Assembly: GCF_036013645.1 (NCBI RefSeq) | Contig: NZ_CP107869.1 | Span: forward strand, 1,612,001 to 1,676,000 | Direction of reading: 5' to 3' | DNA length: 64,000 nucleotides | Origin: Streptomyces sp. NBC_00490 | GTDB lineage: Bacteria; Actinomycetota; Actinomycetes; Streptomycetales; Streptomycetaceae | Part shown: positions 17,611-25,978 of the stretch, piece after piece | Numbering within the stretch: the first letter of the stretch is position 1 | Layout of the letters: each line of letters opens with the position of its first letter | The notes under the pieces: generated by a model | Seen by the model: the letters and a program-made list of their open reading frames with translations, nothing else | Database searches by the model: none | What the model was told of the DNA's origin: nothing | Position numbers and translations under genes: made by a program

Positions 17611-19632
17611 TCAGCCGTCGAGTCGTACGACCCGGACGGCACCCGCGGGGACCTCGAGGCGGCCCGCGGCACGTTCACCGGTCAGCAGCTCGGTGCCGGA
17701 GACCTCCAGCGGCACCTTGGCGTCCGACGCGGTGTGGTTGATCGCGAAGAGGTACGTCCCCGACTCGCCGGTGCGGCGCACGAGTTCGACGTCCCGGGGC
17801 AGGTCGACACGCGCCGCGACCTGGGCGTCCTCGATCGCCCAGCCGAGCAGCGCGTCGAGGCCCTCCGCGCCGAGGCGGGTGGAGAGGTACCAGGCGGTGC
17901 CCCGGCCGAGGCGGTGACGGGTGACCGCCGGCTGCCCCTCGGTCAGGCCCTCGGCGTACGTCCACACCGTCTCCGCGCCGCGCGGCACCACGAACTCGGT
18001 CCACACGTCGCCGCTGAGCTCGGAGCCGTCGGGTCCGGTGATGCGCACGTTCTCGCCCTGGAGCAGCGGTGAGAACTCCTCGACGGTGAGGCCGAGGACG
18101 TCCCGCAGCGCGCCGGGGTAGGGGCCCTCGTGCACGGCGTCGTGCTCGTCGACGATGCCGGAGAAGAAGGAGACGACGAGGGTGCCGCCGTTCTCCACGT
18201 AAGCCTTGAGGTTGTTCCCTGCCGCCTCCGTCATCAGGTAGAGGGCGGGCACGACGACAAGGGGATACCTCGACAAGTCGGCTTCCGGGTGGGCGAAGTC
18301 GACGGTGAGGTGCCGGTCGTAGAGCGCCTCGTAGAAGGCGTCGGCGCGCTCGCGCGGGTCGTGGTCCTCGCTGGGGCGCCAGGCGAGGTTCTGCGCCCAC
18401 CAGGAGTGCCAGTCCCACAGGACGGCCACGTCGGCCTGGGTGCGGGTGCCTTTCAGGGTGCTCAACGAGTCGAGGGACGCGCCGAGTTCGACGACCTCAC
18501 GCCACACGCGTGTGTCGGTGCCGCCGTGCGGGAGCATCGCCGAGTGGAACTTCTCGGCGCCGCGCCGGGACTGCCGCCACTGGAAGAACATGGCGCCCTC
18601 GGAGCCGCGCGCCACGTGGGCGAGGGAGTTGCGGGCCATCTGGCCGGGGGCCTTGGCGGGGTTGCGGGCCTGCCAGTTGACGCCCGAGGTGGAGTGTTCC
18701 AGGAGGATCCAGGGCGCTCCCCCGGCCACCGAGCGGGTGAGGTCGGCGGCCATGGCGAGGTTGACGTGGGTGCGGCGGCCGTCGGTGATCAGGTAGTGGT
18801 CGTTGGTGACGATGTCGACCTCACGGCCCCAGGCCCAGTAGTCGACGGAGTCGCACTGGCTGAGGGCGGTCATGAAGTTGGTCGTCACCGGGACGCCGGG
18901 GGCGAGGCGGTGCAGGATGTCCCGCTCCATGACGAAGTTCTCGCGCATGGTGGCGTCGGCGAAGCGCTTGTAGTCCAGCGCCTGGGCCGGGTTGCCGACG
19001 GTCGGGGCGAGGCGCGGTGGGTTGATGTCCCCGAAGTCCGCGTACCGCTGGCCCCAGAAGGCGGTGCCCCAGGCCTCGTTGACGGCCTCGACCGTCTCGT
19101 ACGTCGTCTCCAGCCAGCGGCGGAAGTGGGCCGCGCAGGAGTCGCAGTAGCAGGCGGAGACGGGGACGCCGTACTCGTTGTGCACGTGCCACATCGCCAG
19201 CGCCGGGTGGTCGCCGTAGCGCTCGGCGAGCCGGGTGGTGATGTTCGCGGCGGCCGCGCGGTAGTCGGCGTTGCTGTGACAGATGGCGCCGCGCGAGCCG
19301 AACTCGTAGCGCACGCCCTCCTGTGACACCGGCAGCGCGTCGGGGTGGGCCCGGTAGAACCAGACCGGCGGCACCACGGTGGGCGTGCCGAGGTCGACGC
19401 GGATGCCGTTCTCGTCCAGCAGGTCGATCAGGCGGTCGAGCCAGCCGAAGTCGTACACCCCCCGCGAGGGCTCCAGCAGCGCCCAGGAGAAAATTCCGAC
19501 ACTCACCATGGTGACGCCGGCCTCGCGCATCAGCCGGACGTCTTCCTGCCAGACGCTTTCCGGCCACTGCTCGGGGTTGTAGTCCCCGCCGAAGGCGAGC
19601 CTGGTGAGGCCCCTGGGGGTGGCTTCCGGCAT
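17611..19632 (-). CDS. Beta-galactosidase, GH42
   Basis: A 673-residue cytoplasmic enzyme that removes galactose from galacto-oligosaccharides. The ATG for MPEATPRG has GGGAG upstream; an upstream in-frame start lacks one. Signature FGGDYNPEQWP at the N-terminus, acid/base Glu153 in HNEYG, nucleophile Glu312 in LLEHST, and a family Cys cluster (CYCDSC) used for zinc. The A, B (glutamine-amidotransferase-like) and C domains fit the usual length. It is transcribed divergently from the sugar importer, so GH53 products would be imported and cleaved here. Confidence 0.94.
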   Translation of the reverse strand: MPEATPRGLTRLAFGGDYNPEQWPESVWQEDVRLMREAGVTMVSVGIFSWALLEPSRGVYDFGWLDRLIDLLDENGIRVDLGTPTVVPPVWFYRAHPDALPVSQEGVRYEFGSRGAICHSNADYRAAAANITTRLAERYGDHPALAMWHVHNEYGVPVSACYCDSCAAHFRRWLETTYETVEAVNEAWGTAFWGQRYADFGDINPPRLAPTVGNPAQALDYKRFADATMRENFVMERDILHRLAPGVPVTTNFMTALSQCDSVDYWAWGREVDIVTNDHYLITDGRRTHVNLAMAADLTRSVAGGAPWILLEHSTSGVNWQARNPAKAPGQMARNSLAHVARGSEGAMFFQWRQSRRGAEKFHSAMLPHGGTDTRVWREVVELGASLDSLSTLKGTRTQADVAVLWDWHSWWAQNLAWRPSEDHDPRERADAFYEALYDRHLTVDFAHPEADLSRYPLVVVPALYLMTEAAGNNLKAYVENGGTLVVSFFSGIVDEHDAVHEGPYPGALRDVLGLTVEEFSPLLQGENVRITGPDGSELSGDVWTEFVVPRGAETVWTYAEGLTEGQPAVTRHRLGRGTAWYLSTRLGAEGLDALLGWAIEDAQVAARVDLPRDVELVRRTGESGTYLFAINHTASDAKVPLEVSGTELLTGERAAGRLEVPAGAVRVVRLDG

Positions 19633-19720
19633 GGATTTCTCCCGTTGTGGTCGATCTATTGGGAACGTGCACACAGTCGATCAGCGGTGCGAGGCCAAGA
19701 TAACCGCACGGCAACAACCA

Positions 19721-19762
19721 TTGACAAGTGTCCGGGATGTTTCTCTACTGTGAACGCTCACA
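19721..19762 (+). promoter_or_regulatory. Importer promoter with LacI operator TGTGAACGCTCACA
   Basis: TTGACA at 19721-19726 is followed 18-19 bases later by a TACTGT-like -10 (about 19746-19751). The 14-base site TGTGAACGCTCACA (19749-19762), palindromic apart from one mismatched pair, overlaps the -10 and start. It is the best candidate site for the LacI repressor encoded at 23014. The divergent GH42 start is 116 bases to the left, so one site could serve both directions. Confidence 0.75.
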
Positions 19763-19815
19763 GAAGCATGGCAGGTTCTCGCAGCAGGCGGGGACCCAGG
19801 TCAGGGGAGAGATCC

Positions 19816-21144
19816 GTGCCCATCACAACGCGCAGCGGGCTCAGTCGCATCGCAGCATCCACCGTCGCCGTCGCCCTCGGCGCCACCGCACTCACCGCCT
19901 GTGGCTCGTCCGACGGTGACAGCGAGGCCGACTCCGGTCCGGTCTCGCTCACGTACTGGACCTGGACGCCGGGCATGGACAAGGTCGTCGACCTCTGGAA
20001 CAAGGGCCAGGGCAAGAAGGACCAGATCACGGTCACGGTGAAGAAGCAGGCGTCCGGCGACACGCTGATCACCAAGATCCTCACCGCCCACAAGGCCGGC
20101 AAGGCTCCCGACCTGGTCCAGGCCGAGTACCAGGCGCTGCCGACCCTGGTCAGCAATGACGCGCTCGCGGACATATCGAAGAACGTGGGCGACGCGAAGA
20201 GCAAGTTCGCCGACGGTGTCTGGCAGCAGACCACACTGGGCACGGACGCCGTCTACGCGGTCCCGCAGGACATCGGCCCGATGATGTTCTACTACCGCCA
20301 GGACCTCTTCAAGAAGTACGGCCTGACCGTCCCGACCACCTGGGACGAGTTCGCCGAGACGGCCCGCGCGCTGAAGAAGAAGTCCTCGGACACCGACCTC
20401 ACCACGTTCTCCGCCAACGACTCCGGCCTCTTCGCGGGCCTGGCCCAGCAGGCCGGCGCCCAGTGGTGGACCACCGAGGGCGACAAGTGGAAGGTCGGCA
20501 TCAACGACACGGCCACCAAGAAGGTCGCCGACTTCTGGGGCGGTCTCGTCAAGGAGGGCGCCATCGACAACCAGCCGATGTACACCCCGGCCTGGAACAA
20601 GGCGCTCAACACCGGCAAGCAGATCGCCTGGGTCTCCGCCGTGTGGGCGCCCGGCACCCTGACCACCGCCGCGCCCGACACCAAGGGCAAGTGGGCCATG
20701 GCCCCGCTCCCCCAGTGGACCGCGGGTGACAACAAGACCGGCAGCTGGGGCGGCTCCTCCACCGCCGTCACCACGGACTCCAAGCACCAGGAGGCCGCCG
20801 CGAAGTTCGCCGCCTGGCTGAACACCGACGACGCCGCCCTGCAGGCCCTGGCCAAGGAGAGCGGCATCTACCCGGCCGCCACGAACGCCCAGACCAGCGG
20901 CGCCTTCACCACCCCGCCGGACTACTTCTCCAACCAGTCGGACTTCTACGCCAAGGCCTCCGAGATCGCCAAGACCACGGCTCCCTCGGCCTGGGGCCCG
21001 AACGTGAACGTCGCCTACACGACCTTCAAGGACGCGTTCGGCGCCGCCGCCAAGAACAAGTCGGACTTCACCGCCGCCCTGGACAAGATGCAGGACGACA
21101 CCGTCGCCGACCTCAAGAAGCAGGGCTTCGGGGTCTCCGAGTGA
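19816..21144 (+). CDS. Galacto-oligosaccharide ABC binding lipoprotein
   Basis: A 442-residue CUT1-type solute-binding lipoprotein. The GTG at 19816 follows AGGGGAGAG. The signal peptide ends in the lipobox LTAC, then a Ser/Asp-rich linker and SLTYWTWTPGMDKVVDLWN, typical of the family; YAVPQDIGPMMFYYRQDLF is the conserved mid-region. It captures galactan-derived oligosaccharides by inference from the adjacent GH42, GH53 and LacI genes. It is coupled to the next permease by a GTGA overlap. Confidence 0.93.
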   Translation: MPITTRSGLSRIAASTVAVALGATALTACGSSDGDSEADSGPVSLTYWTWTPGMDKVVDLWNKGQGKKDQITVTVKKQASGDTLITKILTAHKAGKAPDLVQAEYQALPTLVSNDALADISKNVGDAKSKFADGVWQQTTLGTDAVYAVPQDIGPMMFYYRQDLFKKYGLTVPTTWDEFAETARALKKKSSDTDLTTFSANDSGLFAGLAQQAGAQWWTTEGDKWKVGINDTATKKVADFWGGLVKEGAIDNQPMYTPAWNKALNTGKQIAWVSAVWAPGTLTTAAPDTKGKWAMAPLPQWTAGDNKTGSWGGSSTAVTTDSKHQEAAAKFAAWLNTDDAALQALAKESGIYPAATNAQTSGAFTTPPDYFSNQSDFYAKASEIAKTTAPSAWGPNVNVAYTTFKDAFGAAAKNKSDFTAALDKMQDDTVADLKKQGFGVSE

Positions 21145-22115
21145 CGAGCGCACGCCGGAAGTCGTACGGGGTCAAGGGGGCCCCGTACGCCCACCCGTCT
21201 CCCACCACCACCCTCAAACGAGCGCGAAGCGCCCCCTATTTTTTCCTCATCCCCGCCACGGTCCTCTTCGCGCTGTTCTTCGCGCTGCCCATCGGGTACG
21301 CGGTGTGGCTCAGCTTCCGCAAGGTGCACGTCTCCGGACTCGGCCTGGGCAAGGGCGCCCGCTCGGAGGTCTGGGCCGGCCTGGAGAACTACACGGACGC
21401 CCTCACCGACAGCGAGCTGCTGGACGGCGCGCTGCGCGTCCTCGGCTACGGCTGCATCGTCGTCCCGGTGATGCTCGGCCTCGCCCTGCTGTTCGCGCTG
21501 ATGCTCGACTCCGACAAGGTGCGGTTCACCCCCTTCACCCGGCTCGCGATCTTCCTGCCGTACGCCATCCCCGGCGTCGTGGCGGCGCTGCTGTGGGGCT
21601 TCCTGTACCTGCCGGACGTCAGCCCCTTCTATTACGTGCTGGAGAAGCTGGGCCTGCCGCAGCCGGACCTGCTGGACGGCGGTCCGCTGTATCTCGCCCT
21701 GTCCAACATCGCGGTGTGGGGCGGCACCGGCTTCAACATGATCGTCATCTACACTTCCCTGCGATCCATCCCGGCCGAGGTGTACGAGGCGGCGAGGCTG
21801 GACGGCGCCACCCCGACGCAGATCGCGCTGCGGATCAAGATCCCGATGGTGGCGCCCTCGCTGGTGCTGACCTTCTTCTTCTCGATCATCGCCACGCTCC
21901 AGGTGTTCAACGAGCCGACCACGCTGAAGCCGCTCACCAACTCCGTGTCCACGACCTGGAGTCCGCTGATGAAGGTGTACCGGGACGCGTTCGGCACAGG
22001 TGACATCTACGCGGCGGCCGCCCAGGCCGTGATCATCGCGCTCGCCACGCTGCTGCTGTCCTTCGGGTTCCTGCGGGCCGCGAACCGTCGTCAGAAGCAG
22101 GAGGCAGCACGATGA
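21141..22115 (+). CDS. Sugar ABC permease (MalF type), galactan regulon
   Basis: A 324-residue inner-membrane permease with a polar N-terminus and six hydrophobic segments. The EAA loop reads AEVYEAARLDGATPTQIALRIKIPM. The GTG start overlaps the binding-protein stop, and the stop overlaps the start of the next permease (ATGA), so the operon is tightly coupled. No local ATPase is present. Confidence 0.93.
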   Translation: MTSARRKSYGVKGAPYAHPSPTTTLKRARSAPYFFLIPATVLFALFFALPIGYAVWLSFRKVHVSGLGLGKGARSEVWAGLENYTDALTDSELLDGALRVLGYGCIVVPVMLGLALLFALMLDSDKVRFTPFTRLAIFLPYAIPGVVAALLWGFLYLPDVSPFYYVLEKLGLPQPDLLDGGPLYLALSNIAVWGGTGFNMIVIYTSLRSIPAEVYEAARLDGATPTQIALRIKIPMVAPSLVLTFFFSIIATLQVFNEPTTLKPLTNSVSTTWSPLMKVYRDAFGTGDIYAAAAQAVIIALATLLLSFGFLRAANRRQKQEAAR

Positions 22116-23017
22116 GTTCTCTTGCCGTCCGCAAGACCGAACCGGCCGCGGGTACCACGCCGGGCGCGGCCCAGGGGCCGCCGCTGCGCCGCCGGATCTC
22201 GCTCGTCCCCACGGTGACGCTGCTGATCGGCGCCCTCTACACGCTCCTGCCGGTGGCGTGGGTGGTGATCGCGTCCACCAAGTCCGGCACAGAACTGTTC
22301 TCCACGTTCACGTTCCTGCCGGGCTCGGGATTCCTCGACAACATCAAGGACCTGAGCGCCTACCGCGACGGCGTCTACTGGGAGTGGATGGCCAACTCCG
22401 CCTTCTACGCAGTCCTGGGCGCCCTCCTGTCGACGGTCGTGTCCGCGTTCAGCGGCTACGCGCTCGCGACCTACCGCTTCCGCGGCCGCGAGACGATGTT
22501 CAACGTCCTGCTCGCGGGCGTGCTGATGCCCCCGATCATCCTCGCCGTCCCGCAGTACCTGCTGATGGCCCAGGCCGACCTCACCGACTCGTACCTCTCG
22601 GTGCTGCTCCCGCAGGTCCTGTCGCCGTACGGCGTCTACCTCGCGCGCATCTACGCCGCCGCCGCGGTCCCCGCCGACGTGGTCGAGGCCGGGCGGATGG
22701 ACGGCGCGAGCGAGTGGCGGATCTTCACCCGGGTCGCGCTGCCGATGATGATCCCCGGCATGGTGACGGTCTTCCTCTTCCAATTCGTGGCGATCTGGAA
22801 CAACTTCCTGCTGCCTTACATCATGCTGAGCGACGACGAGAAGTTCCCGATCACCCTCGGTCTGTACACACTGCTGGAGCAGGGCGCCAACACCCCGGCC
22901 CTGTACACGCTGGTGATCACCGGCGCATTCCTCGCGATCATCCCGCTCGTCGCGCTCTTCCTGGTCATCCAGGGGTTCTGGAGCCTCGATCTGCTCTCCG
23001 GAGCCGTAAAGTCATGA
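22112..23017 (+). CDS. Sugar ABC permease (MalG type), galactan regulon
   Basis: A 301-residue permease, partner of the MalF-type protein. The EAA loop is ADVVEAGRMDGASEWRIFTRVALPM. Six membrane segments are visible, including LVPTVTLLIGALYTLLPVAWV at the N-terminus. The stop codon overlaps the ATG of the LacI gene that follows, so importer and repressor are co-transcribed. Confidence 0.93.
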   Translation: MSSLAVRKTEPAAGTTPGAAQGPPLRRRISLVPTVTLLIGALYTLLPVAWVVIASTKSGTELFSTFTFLPGSGFLDNIKDLSAYRDGVYWEWMANSAFYAVLGALLSTVVSAFSGYALATYRFRGRETMFNVLLAGVLMPPIILAVPQYLLMAQADLTDSYLSVLLPQVLSPYGVYLARIYAAAAVPADVVEAGRMDGASEWRIFTRVALPMMIPGMVTVFLFQFVAIWNNFLLPYIMLSDDEKFPITLGLYTLLEQGANTPALYTLVITGAFLAIIPLVALFLVIQGFWSLDLLSGAVKS

Positions 23018-24045
23018 CCATGAGCAATACGGGGGGTCGGCGCAGACCGCCGACGATCCACGACGTGGCCCGCGAGGCCGGAGTCTCACGAGGGACCGTC
23101 TCGCGCGTCCTCAACGGCGGACACTACGTCAGCCCGGCCGCCCAGGAGGCGGTCAACGCCGCGATCAAGAAGACGGGTTACGTCGTCAACCGGCACGCCC
23201 GTTCACTGATCACCGGGCGTTCGGACTCGATCGGGTTCCTGCTGACCGAGCCGCAGGAGCGGTTCTTCGAGGACCCCAACTTCAACGTCCTGCTGCGGGG
23301 CTGCACACAGGCGCTGGCCGCGCACGACATCCCCCTGCTGCTGATGCTGGCCGGCACCGAGGACGAACGGCGGCGCATAACGCGCTACATCACGGCCGGT
23401 CACGTCGACGGGGTGCTGCTGGTCTCCAGCCACTCCGGGGACCCGGTCGCCGAGCAGCTGCGCGAGGCGGGCGTGCCGCTGGTCGCGTGCGGCAAGCCGA
23501 TCGGCCTGGGTTCCAAGGTGAGTTACGTGGCCGCGGACGACCGGGACGGCGCCCGGGACATGGTGCGCCATCTGCTGTCGCTGGGCCGCCGCCGGATCGG
23601 TGTGGTGACCGGTCCGCTGGACACGCCGGGCGGTGTCGAGCGGCTCGCGGGCTACAAGGAGGTACTCGCCGACACCGGCGTCGAGTTCGACGACCGGCTC
23701 GTGGTGTCCGGCGACTACAGCCGGAGCAGCGGTGAGGCGGGCGCCGAGCGGCTGCTCGCACAGGTTCCCGACCTGGACGCGGTGTTCGTCGCGTCCGACC
23801 TGATGGCGCAGGGTGTGCTGTCCGTAATGGAGCGGGCGGGGCGGCGCGTGCCGCAGGACGTCGCGGTCGGCGGCTTCGACGACTCGCCCGCCGCGGTGGC
23901 CGCCCGGCCCGAGCTCACCACCATCCGGCAGCCCTGGGACCGCATCAGCGCCGAGATGGTCCGGGTGCTGCTGGCCCAGATCGGCGGCGAGGACCCGGCC
24001 GCGGTCATACTGCCCACCGAGTTGGTCAAGCGCGACTCGACCTGA
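23014..24045 (+). CDS. LacI-family repressor of the galactan regulon
   Basis: A 343-residue repressor with helix-turn-helix TIHDVAREAGVSRGTVSRVL after a short basic arm and a C-terminal sugar-binding domain (GFLLTEPQERFFEDPNFNVLL, VAVGGFDDSPAA). Two in-frame ATGs lie six bases apart; the first (23014) overlaps the permease stop and has GGAG ten bases upstream. It closes the importer operon and probably binds the TGTGAACGCTCACA site, releasing it on a galactose oligomer. That pairing is inference. Confidence 0.93.
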   Translation: MTMSNTGGRRRPPTIHDVAREAGVSRGTVSRVLNGGHYVSPAAQEAVNAAIKKTGYVVNRHARSLITGRSDSIGFLLTEPQERFFEDPNFNVLLRGCTQALAAHDIPLLLMLAGTEDERRRITRYITAGHVDGVLLVSSHSGDPVAEQLREAGVPLVACGKPIGLGSKVSYVAADDRDGARDMVRHLLSLGRRRIGVVTGPLDTPGGVERLAGYKEVLADTGVEFDDRLVVSGDYSRSSGEAGAERLLAQVPDLDAVFVASDLMAQGVLSVMERAGRRVPQDVAVGGFDDSPAAVAARPELTTIRQPWDRISAEMVRVLLAQIGGEDPAAVILPTELVKRDST

Positions 24046-24250
24046 CGGGCGCCGCCGCCACGAACATCGGTACGGCGACGCGATCCTCCTCCACGCGGGC
24101 GCGCTGCTCGGCTCTCCAGCCGACGGCGCGCCCTTCGTCTGTGACGCCGCCGAGGTCCATGAGCAGCGGGACCGCCTGCGGCCCGGTGAGCACGACGGCG
24201 CGGATCTTTTACGTCCTCGAAGCCCGCCTCGAGCGGCAGATTGCGGTGAG
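24026..24250 (-). pseudogene. C-terminal remnant of a SAM-dependent methyltransferase
   Basis: On the minus strand 24208-24026 encodes a 60-residue tail (KIRAVVLTGPQAVPLLMDLG then VGWRAEQRARV and VPMFVAAAP). It resembles the C-terminus of actinobacterial type-11 methyltransferases. Upstream, LPLEAGFEDVK continues the similarity in another frame; one extra A in the AAAA run at 24207-24210 would account for the shift. No methyltransferase core lies further upstream, so the gene is truncated. Its stop lies inside the convergent LacI gene. The family call rests on the tail pattern only. Confidence 0.45.
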
Positions 24251-24645
24251 CGCGCACGGCGCGCGGCCCGGTCGGCGCGGGGTGCGTGGACCTCGGGCCT
24301 CGGCCAACAGCCGCTGCGGTTCGGCGTGTGAGTTCGCGGGGCGGCCCGCATCCGGTCGTCAGGGTCGACGCGGACGGACTCGACGCGGACGGACTCGACG
24401 CGAGGCCCGGTCACTCGGCGACGGCAGTCGCCCGGCGCTTCTGTCTGGAGCCGCATGTGCCGCGCGTGCGGGTCGCCTTCGTCCTGTGCGGCAAGGAGGC
24501 GGGGCTGTCGCTGCGGGCGAACTGTCCGCACGGGGATCTGCTCCCGTGCCGGCCTTCCGGCGCGGCCTCGCGGCAGGCGGTCAGGATCGGAGAAGCCGTC
24601 TCGCGCTCCCCGTCCTACGGTGAAACCACCGACGAAGGAACCCAC
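24251..24645. other. Intergenic stretch without a supported gene
   Basis: Open frames on both strands here have poor codon-position bias and no recognisable family. It includes an N-terminal degenerate part of the methyltransferase remnant and a short tandem repeat. I see no hairpin or promoter that stands out. Confidence 0.5.
24367..24402. repeat. 15-base tandem repeat, 2.4 copies
   Basis: GACGCGGACGGACTC occurs at 24367-24381 and 24382-24396 and is followed by a further GACGCG. It lies within the degraded intergenic stretch. Confidence 0.8.
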
Positions 24646-24659
24646 GGAGGAGCATCCCG

Positions 24660-25004
24660 ATGACCGCAGGACTGAACACCATCATCTACCCCGTCAAGGA
24701 CATCGCCCGGGCGAAGGCCCTGTTCAGCGCGCTGCTGGAGACCGAGCCCTACGCCGACGAGCCCTACTACGTCGGCTTCAAGGACGCCGGCCAGGACGTG
24801 GGCCTCGACCCGAACGGTCACTCCCGGGGCATGACCGGCCCGGTCCCCTACTGGCACGTCACCGACATCCGGGCCCGGCTCGCCGCGCTGCTCGACGCGG
24901 GCGCCGAACTGCTCCAGGACGTCACGGACGTCGGCGGCGGCAAGCTGATCGCCTCCGTGAAGGACGCGGACGGCAACCTGGTCGGGATCACCCAGGACAG
25001 CTGA
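24660..25004 (+). CDS. VOC-family (glyoxalase-like) protein
   Basis: A 114-residue cytoplasmic protein of the vicinal oxygen chelate fold: two beta-alpha-beta-beta-beta halves, the first starting LNTIIYPVKDIARAKALFSALL and the second YWHVTDIRARLAALLDAGAEL, ending VGITQDS. Such small proteins are glyoxalase, dioxygenase or antibiotic-binding relatives; no substrate can be assigned. A GGAGG site precedes the ATG. A MarR regulator starts 43 bases downstream on the same strand. Confidence 0.85.
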   Translation: MTAGLNTIIYPVKDIARAKALFSALLETEPYADEPYYVGFKDAGQDVGLDPNGHSRGMTGPVPYWHVTDIRARLAALLDAGAELLQDVTDVGGGKLIASVKDADGNLVGITQDS

Positions 25005-25047
25005 GCGCTCACGCCCGCCGGCCGGATGTCGATGCAGGCGCATTAAC

Positions 25048-25446
25048 ATGCGGTGTATGGCAGTGAACGCGGCCGGCTCCCGGCTCGAGGAACAGTGGCG
25101 GGACATCCTGGGGACGCACGCGCGCACGATGTGCGAGATCGACCGGGTGCTGCACCCGCACGGACTGGGCGCGAGCGACTTCGAGGTGCTCGACATCCTC
25201 GCGGCCGAGGCGCCCGCCGAGGGCGACCTGTGCCGGGTGCAGAACCTGGTCGGCCGGGTCCATCTCAGCCAGAGCGCGCTGTCCCGGCTCATCGGCCGGC
25301 TGGAGAAGGACGGCCTGGTGGAGCGTTCCGTGTGCCTGGAGGACCGGCGCGGGGTGTGGGTGACGCTGACCCGCAAGGGCCGCGATCTGCACGCCGAGGT
25401 GCTGCCGCTGCAGCGGGACGCGCTGGAGCGGATGCTGGGCGGCTGA
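25048..25446 (+). CDS. MarR-family regulator
   Basis: A 132-residue winged-helix regulator. LEEQWRDILGTHARTMCEIDRVLHP is the dimer helix; VHLSQSALSRLIGRLEKDGLVERSVCLEDRRGVWVTLT is the recognition helix and wing. There is no clear ribosome site before ATG 25048 or the alternative ATG 25057, so it may be read from a leaderless transcript. It follows the VOC gene and may sense a phenolic or oxidant signal. Confidence 0.88.
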   Translation: MRCMAVNAAGSRLEEQWRDILGTHARTMCEIDRVLHPHGLGASDFEVLDILAAEAPAEGDLCRVQNLVGRVHLSQSALSRLIGRLEKDGLVERSVCLEDRRGVWVTLTRKGRDLHAEVLPLQRDALERMLGG

Positions 25447-25464
25447 CACCCCTCGGCCGCGGCC

Positions 25465-25490
25465 TCAGTCGCGGGCCTCAGTCGCGGGCC
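25465..25490. repeat. 13-base tandem duplication spanning a stop codon
   Basis: TCAGTCGCGGGCC occurs at 25465-25477 and again at 25478-25490. On the minus strand this doubles the last codons and the TGA stop of the oxidoreductase gene, leaving a spare in-frame-like tail after the real stop. Confidence 0.9.
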
Positions 25491-25891
25491 CGGATACGGA
25501 AGACGGGATGGTCGGCGGGGTCGGGGAGCGCGGTGAGCACGCCGGAGACCGTCGGCATCCCGCCGTACTTTTTCCGATAGGCCGCCATCAGCGCCGGACG
25601 CTCGGACTCGGGCACCTCCTGCGTCGTGATCTCCTCGGCACGGCCGCGCACGGTCAGCCGGCAGTCGGGCGCCGCCCGCAGATTGAGGGCCCAGTCGCTG
25701 AGGCCGCGGTAGGAGACGAGGTACCGCTCCCCCTCGTGCTCCAGTACCGCCACGGGCACCGTGTGCCACTGTCCGCTCCGGCGCCCGCGCACGGAGAGCC
25801 GGGACACGACGGACCTGCCGAAGATCGGCGCCAGCCGGTTGCCGATGTTCCGTTGCATCCAGGGCGGCTTGAGGTAGGTGCGGGATGTCAT
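25478..25891 (-). CDS. F420-type (DDN-like) nitroreductase family protein
   Basis: A 137-residue split-beta-barrel protein of the deazaflavin-dependent nitroreductase family. Marks are RLSVRGRRSGQWHTVPVAVLEHEGERYLV and GLSDWALNLRAAPDCRLTVRGR. These proteins bind coenzyme F420 and reduce diverse substrates. The chosen ATG (MTSRTYLK) has AGGGGG upstream; an in-frame upstream start adds six residues. It is divergent from a TetR gene across an 87-base gap that contains a clear palindrome, so it is the likely TetR target. Confidence 0.85.
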   Translation of the reverse strand: MTSRTYLKPPWMQRNIGNRLAPIFGRSVVSRLSVRGRRSGQWHTVPVAVLEHEGERYLVSYRGLSDWALNLRAAPDCRLTVRGRAEEITTQEVPESERPALMAAYRKKYGGMPTVSGVLTALPDPADHPVFRIRARD

Positions 25892-25934
25892 GGATGACCC
25901 CCTGGTCATGGCCTGTCGGACGATCGCAGAATGC

Positions 25935-25965
25935 TAGGGTAGCTCTAATATTAGGGTCACCCTAA
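25935..25965. promoter_or_regulatory. TetR operator TTAGGGTCACCCTAA plus half-site
   Basis: A 15-base palindrome around a single central base (25951-25965) lies 13 bases before the TetR start codon. A partial copy, CTAGGGTAGCTCTAA, begins 16 bases to the left (25935). Both are between the divergent TetR and F420-type reductase genes. Confidence 0.75.
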
Positions 25966-25978
25966 ACAGGAGGGGCCG

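Noticed and set aside
24286..24663. A plus-strand frame of 125 codons before the VOC gene
   Set aside because: No ribosome site, no family similarity, contains a tandem repeat, and runs into the ribosome site of the VOC gene. Treated as non-coding.
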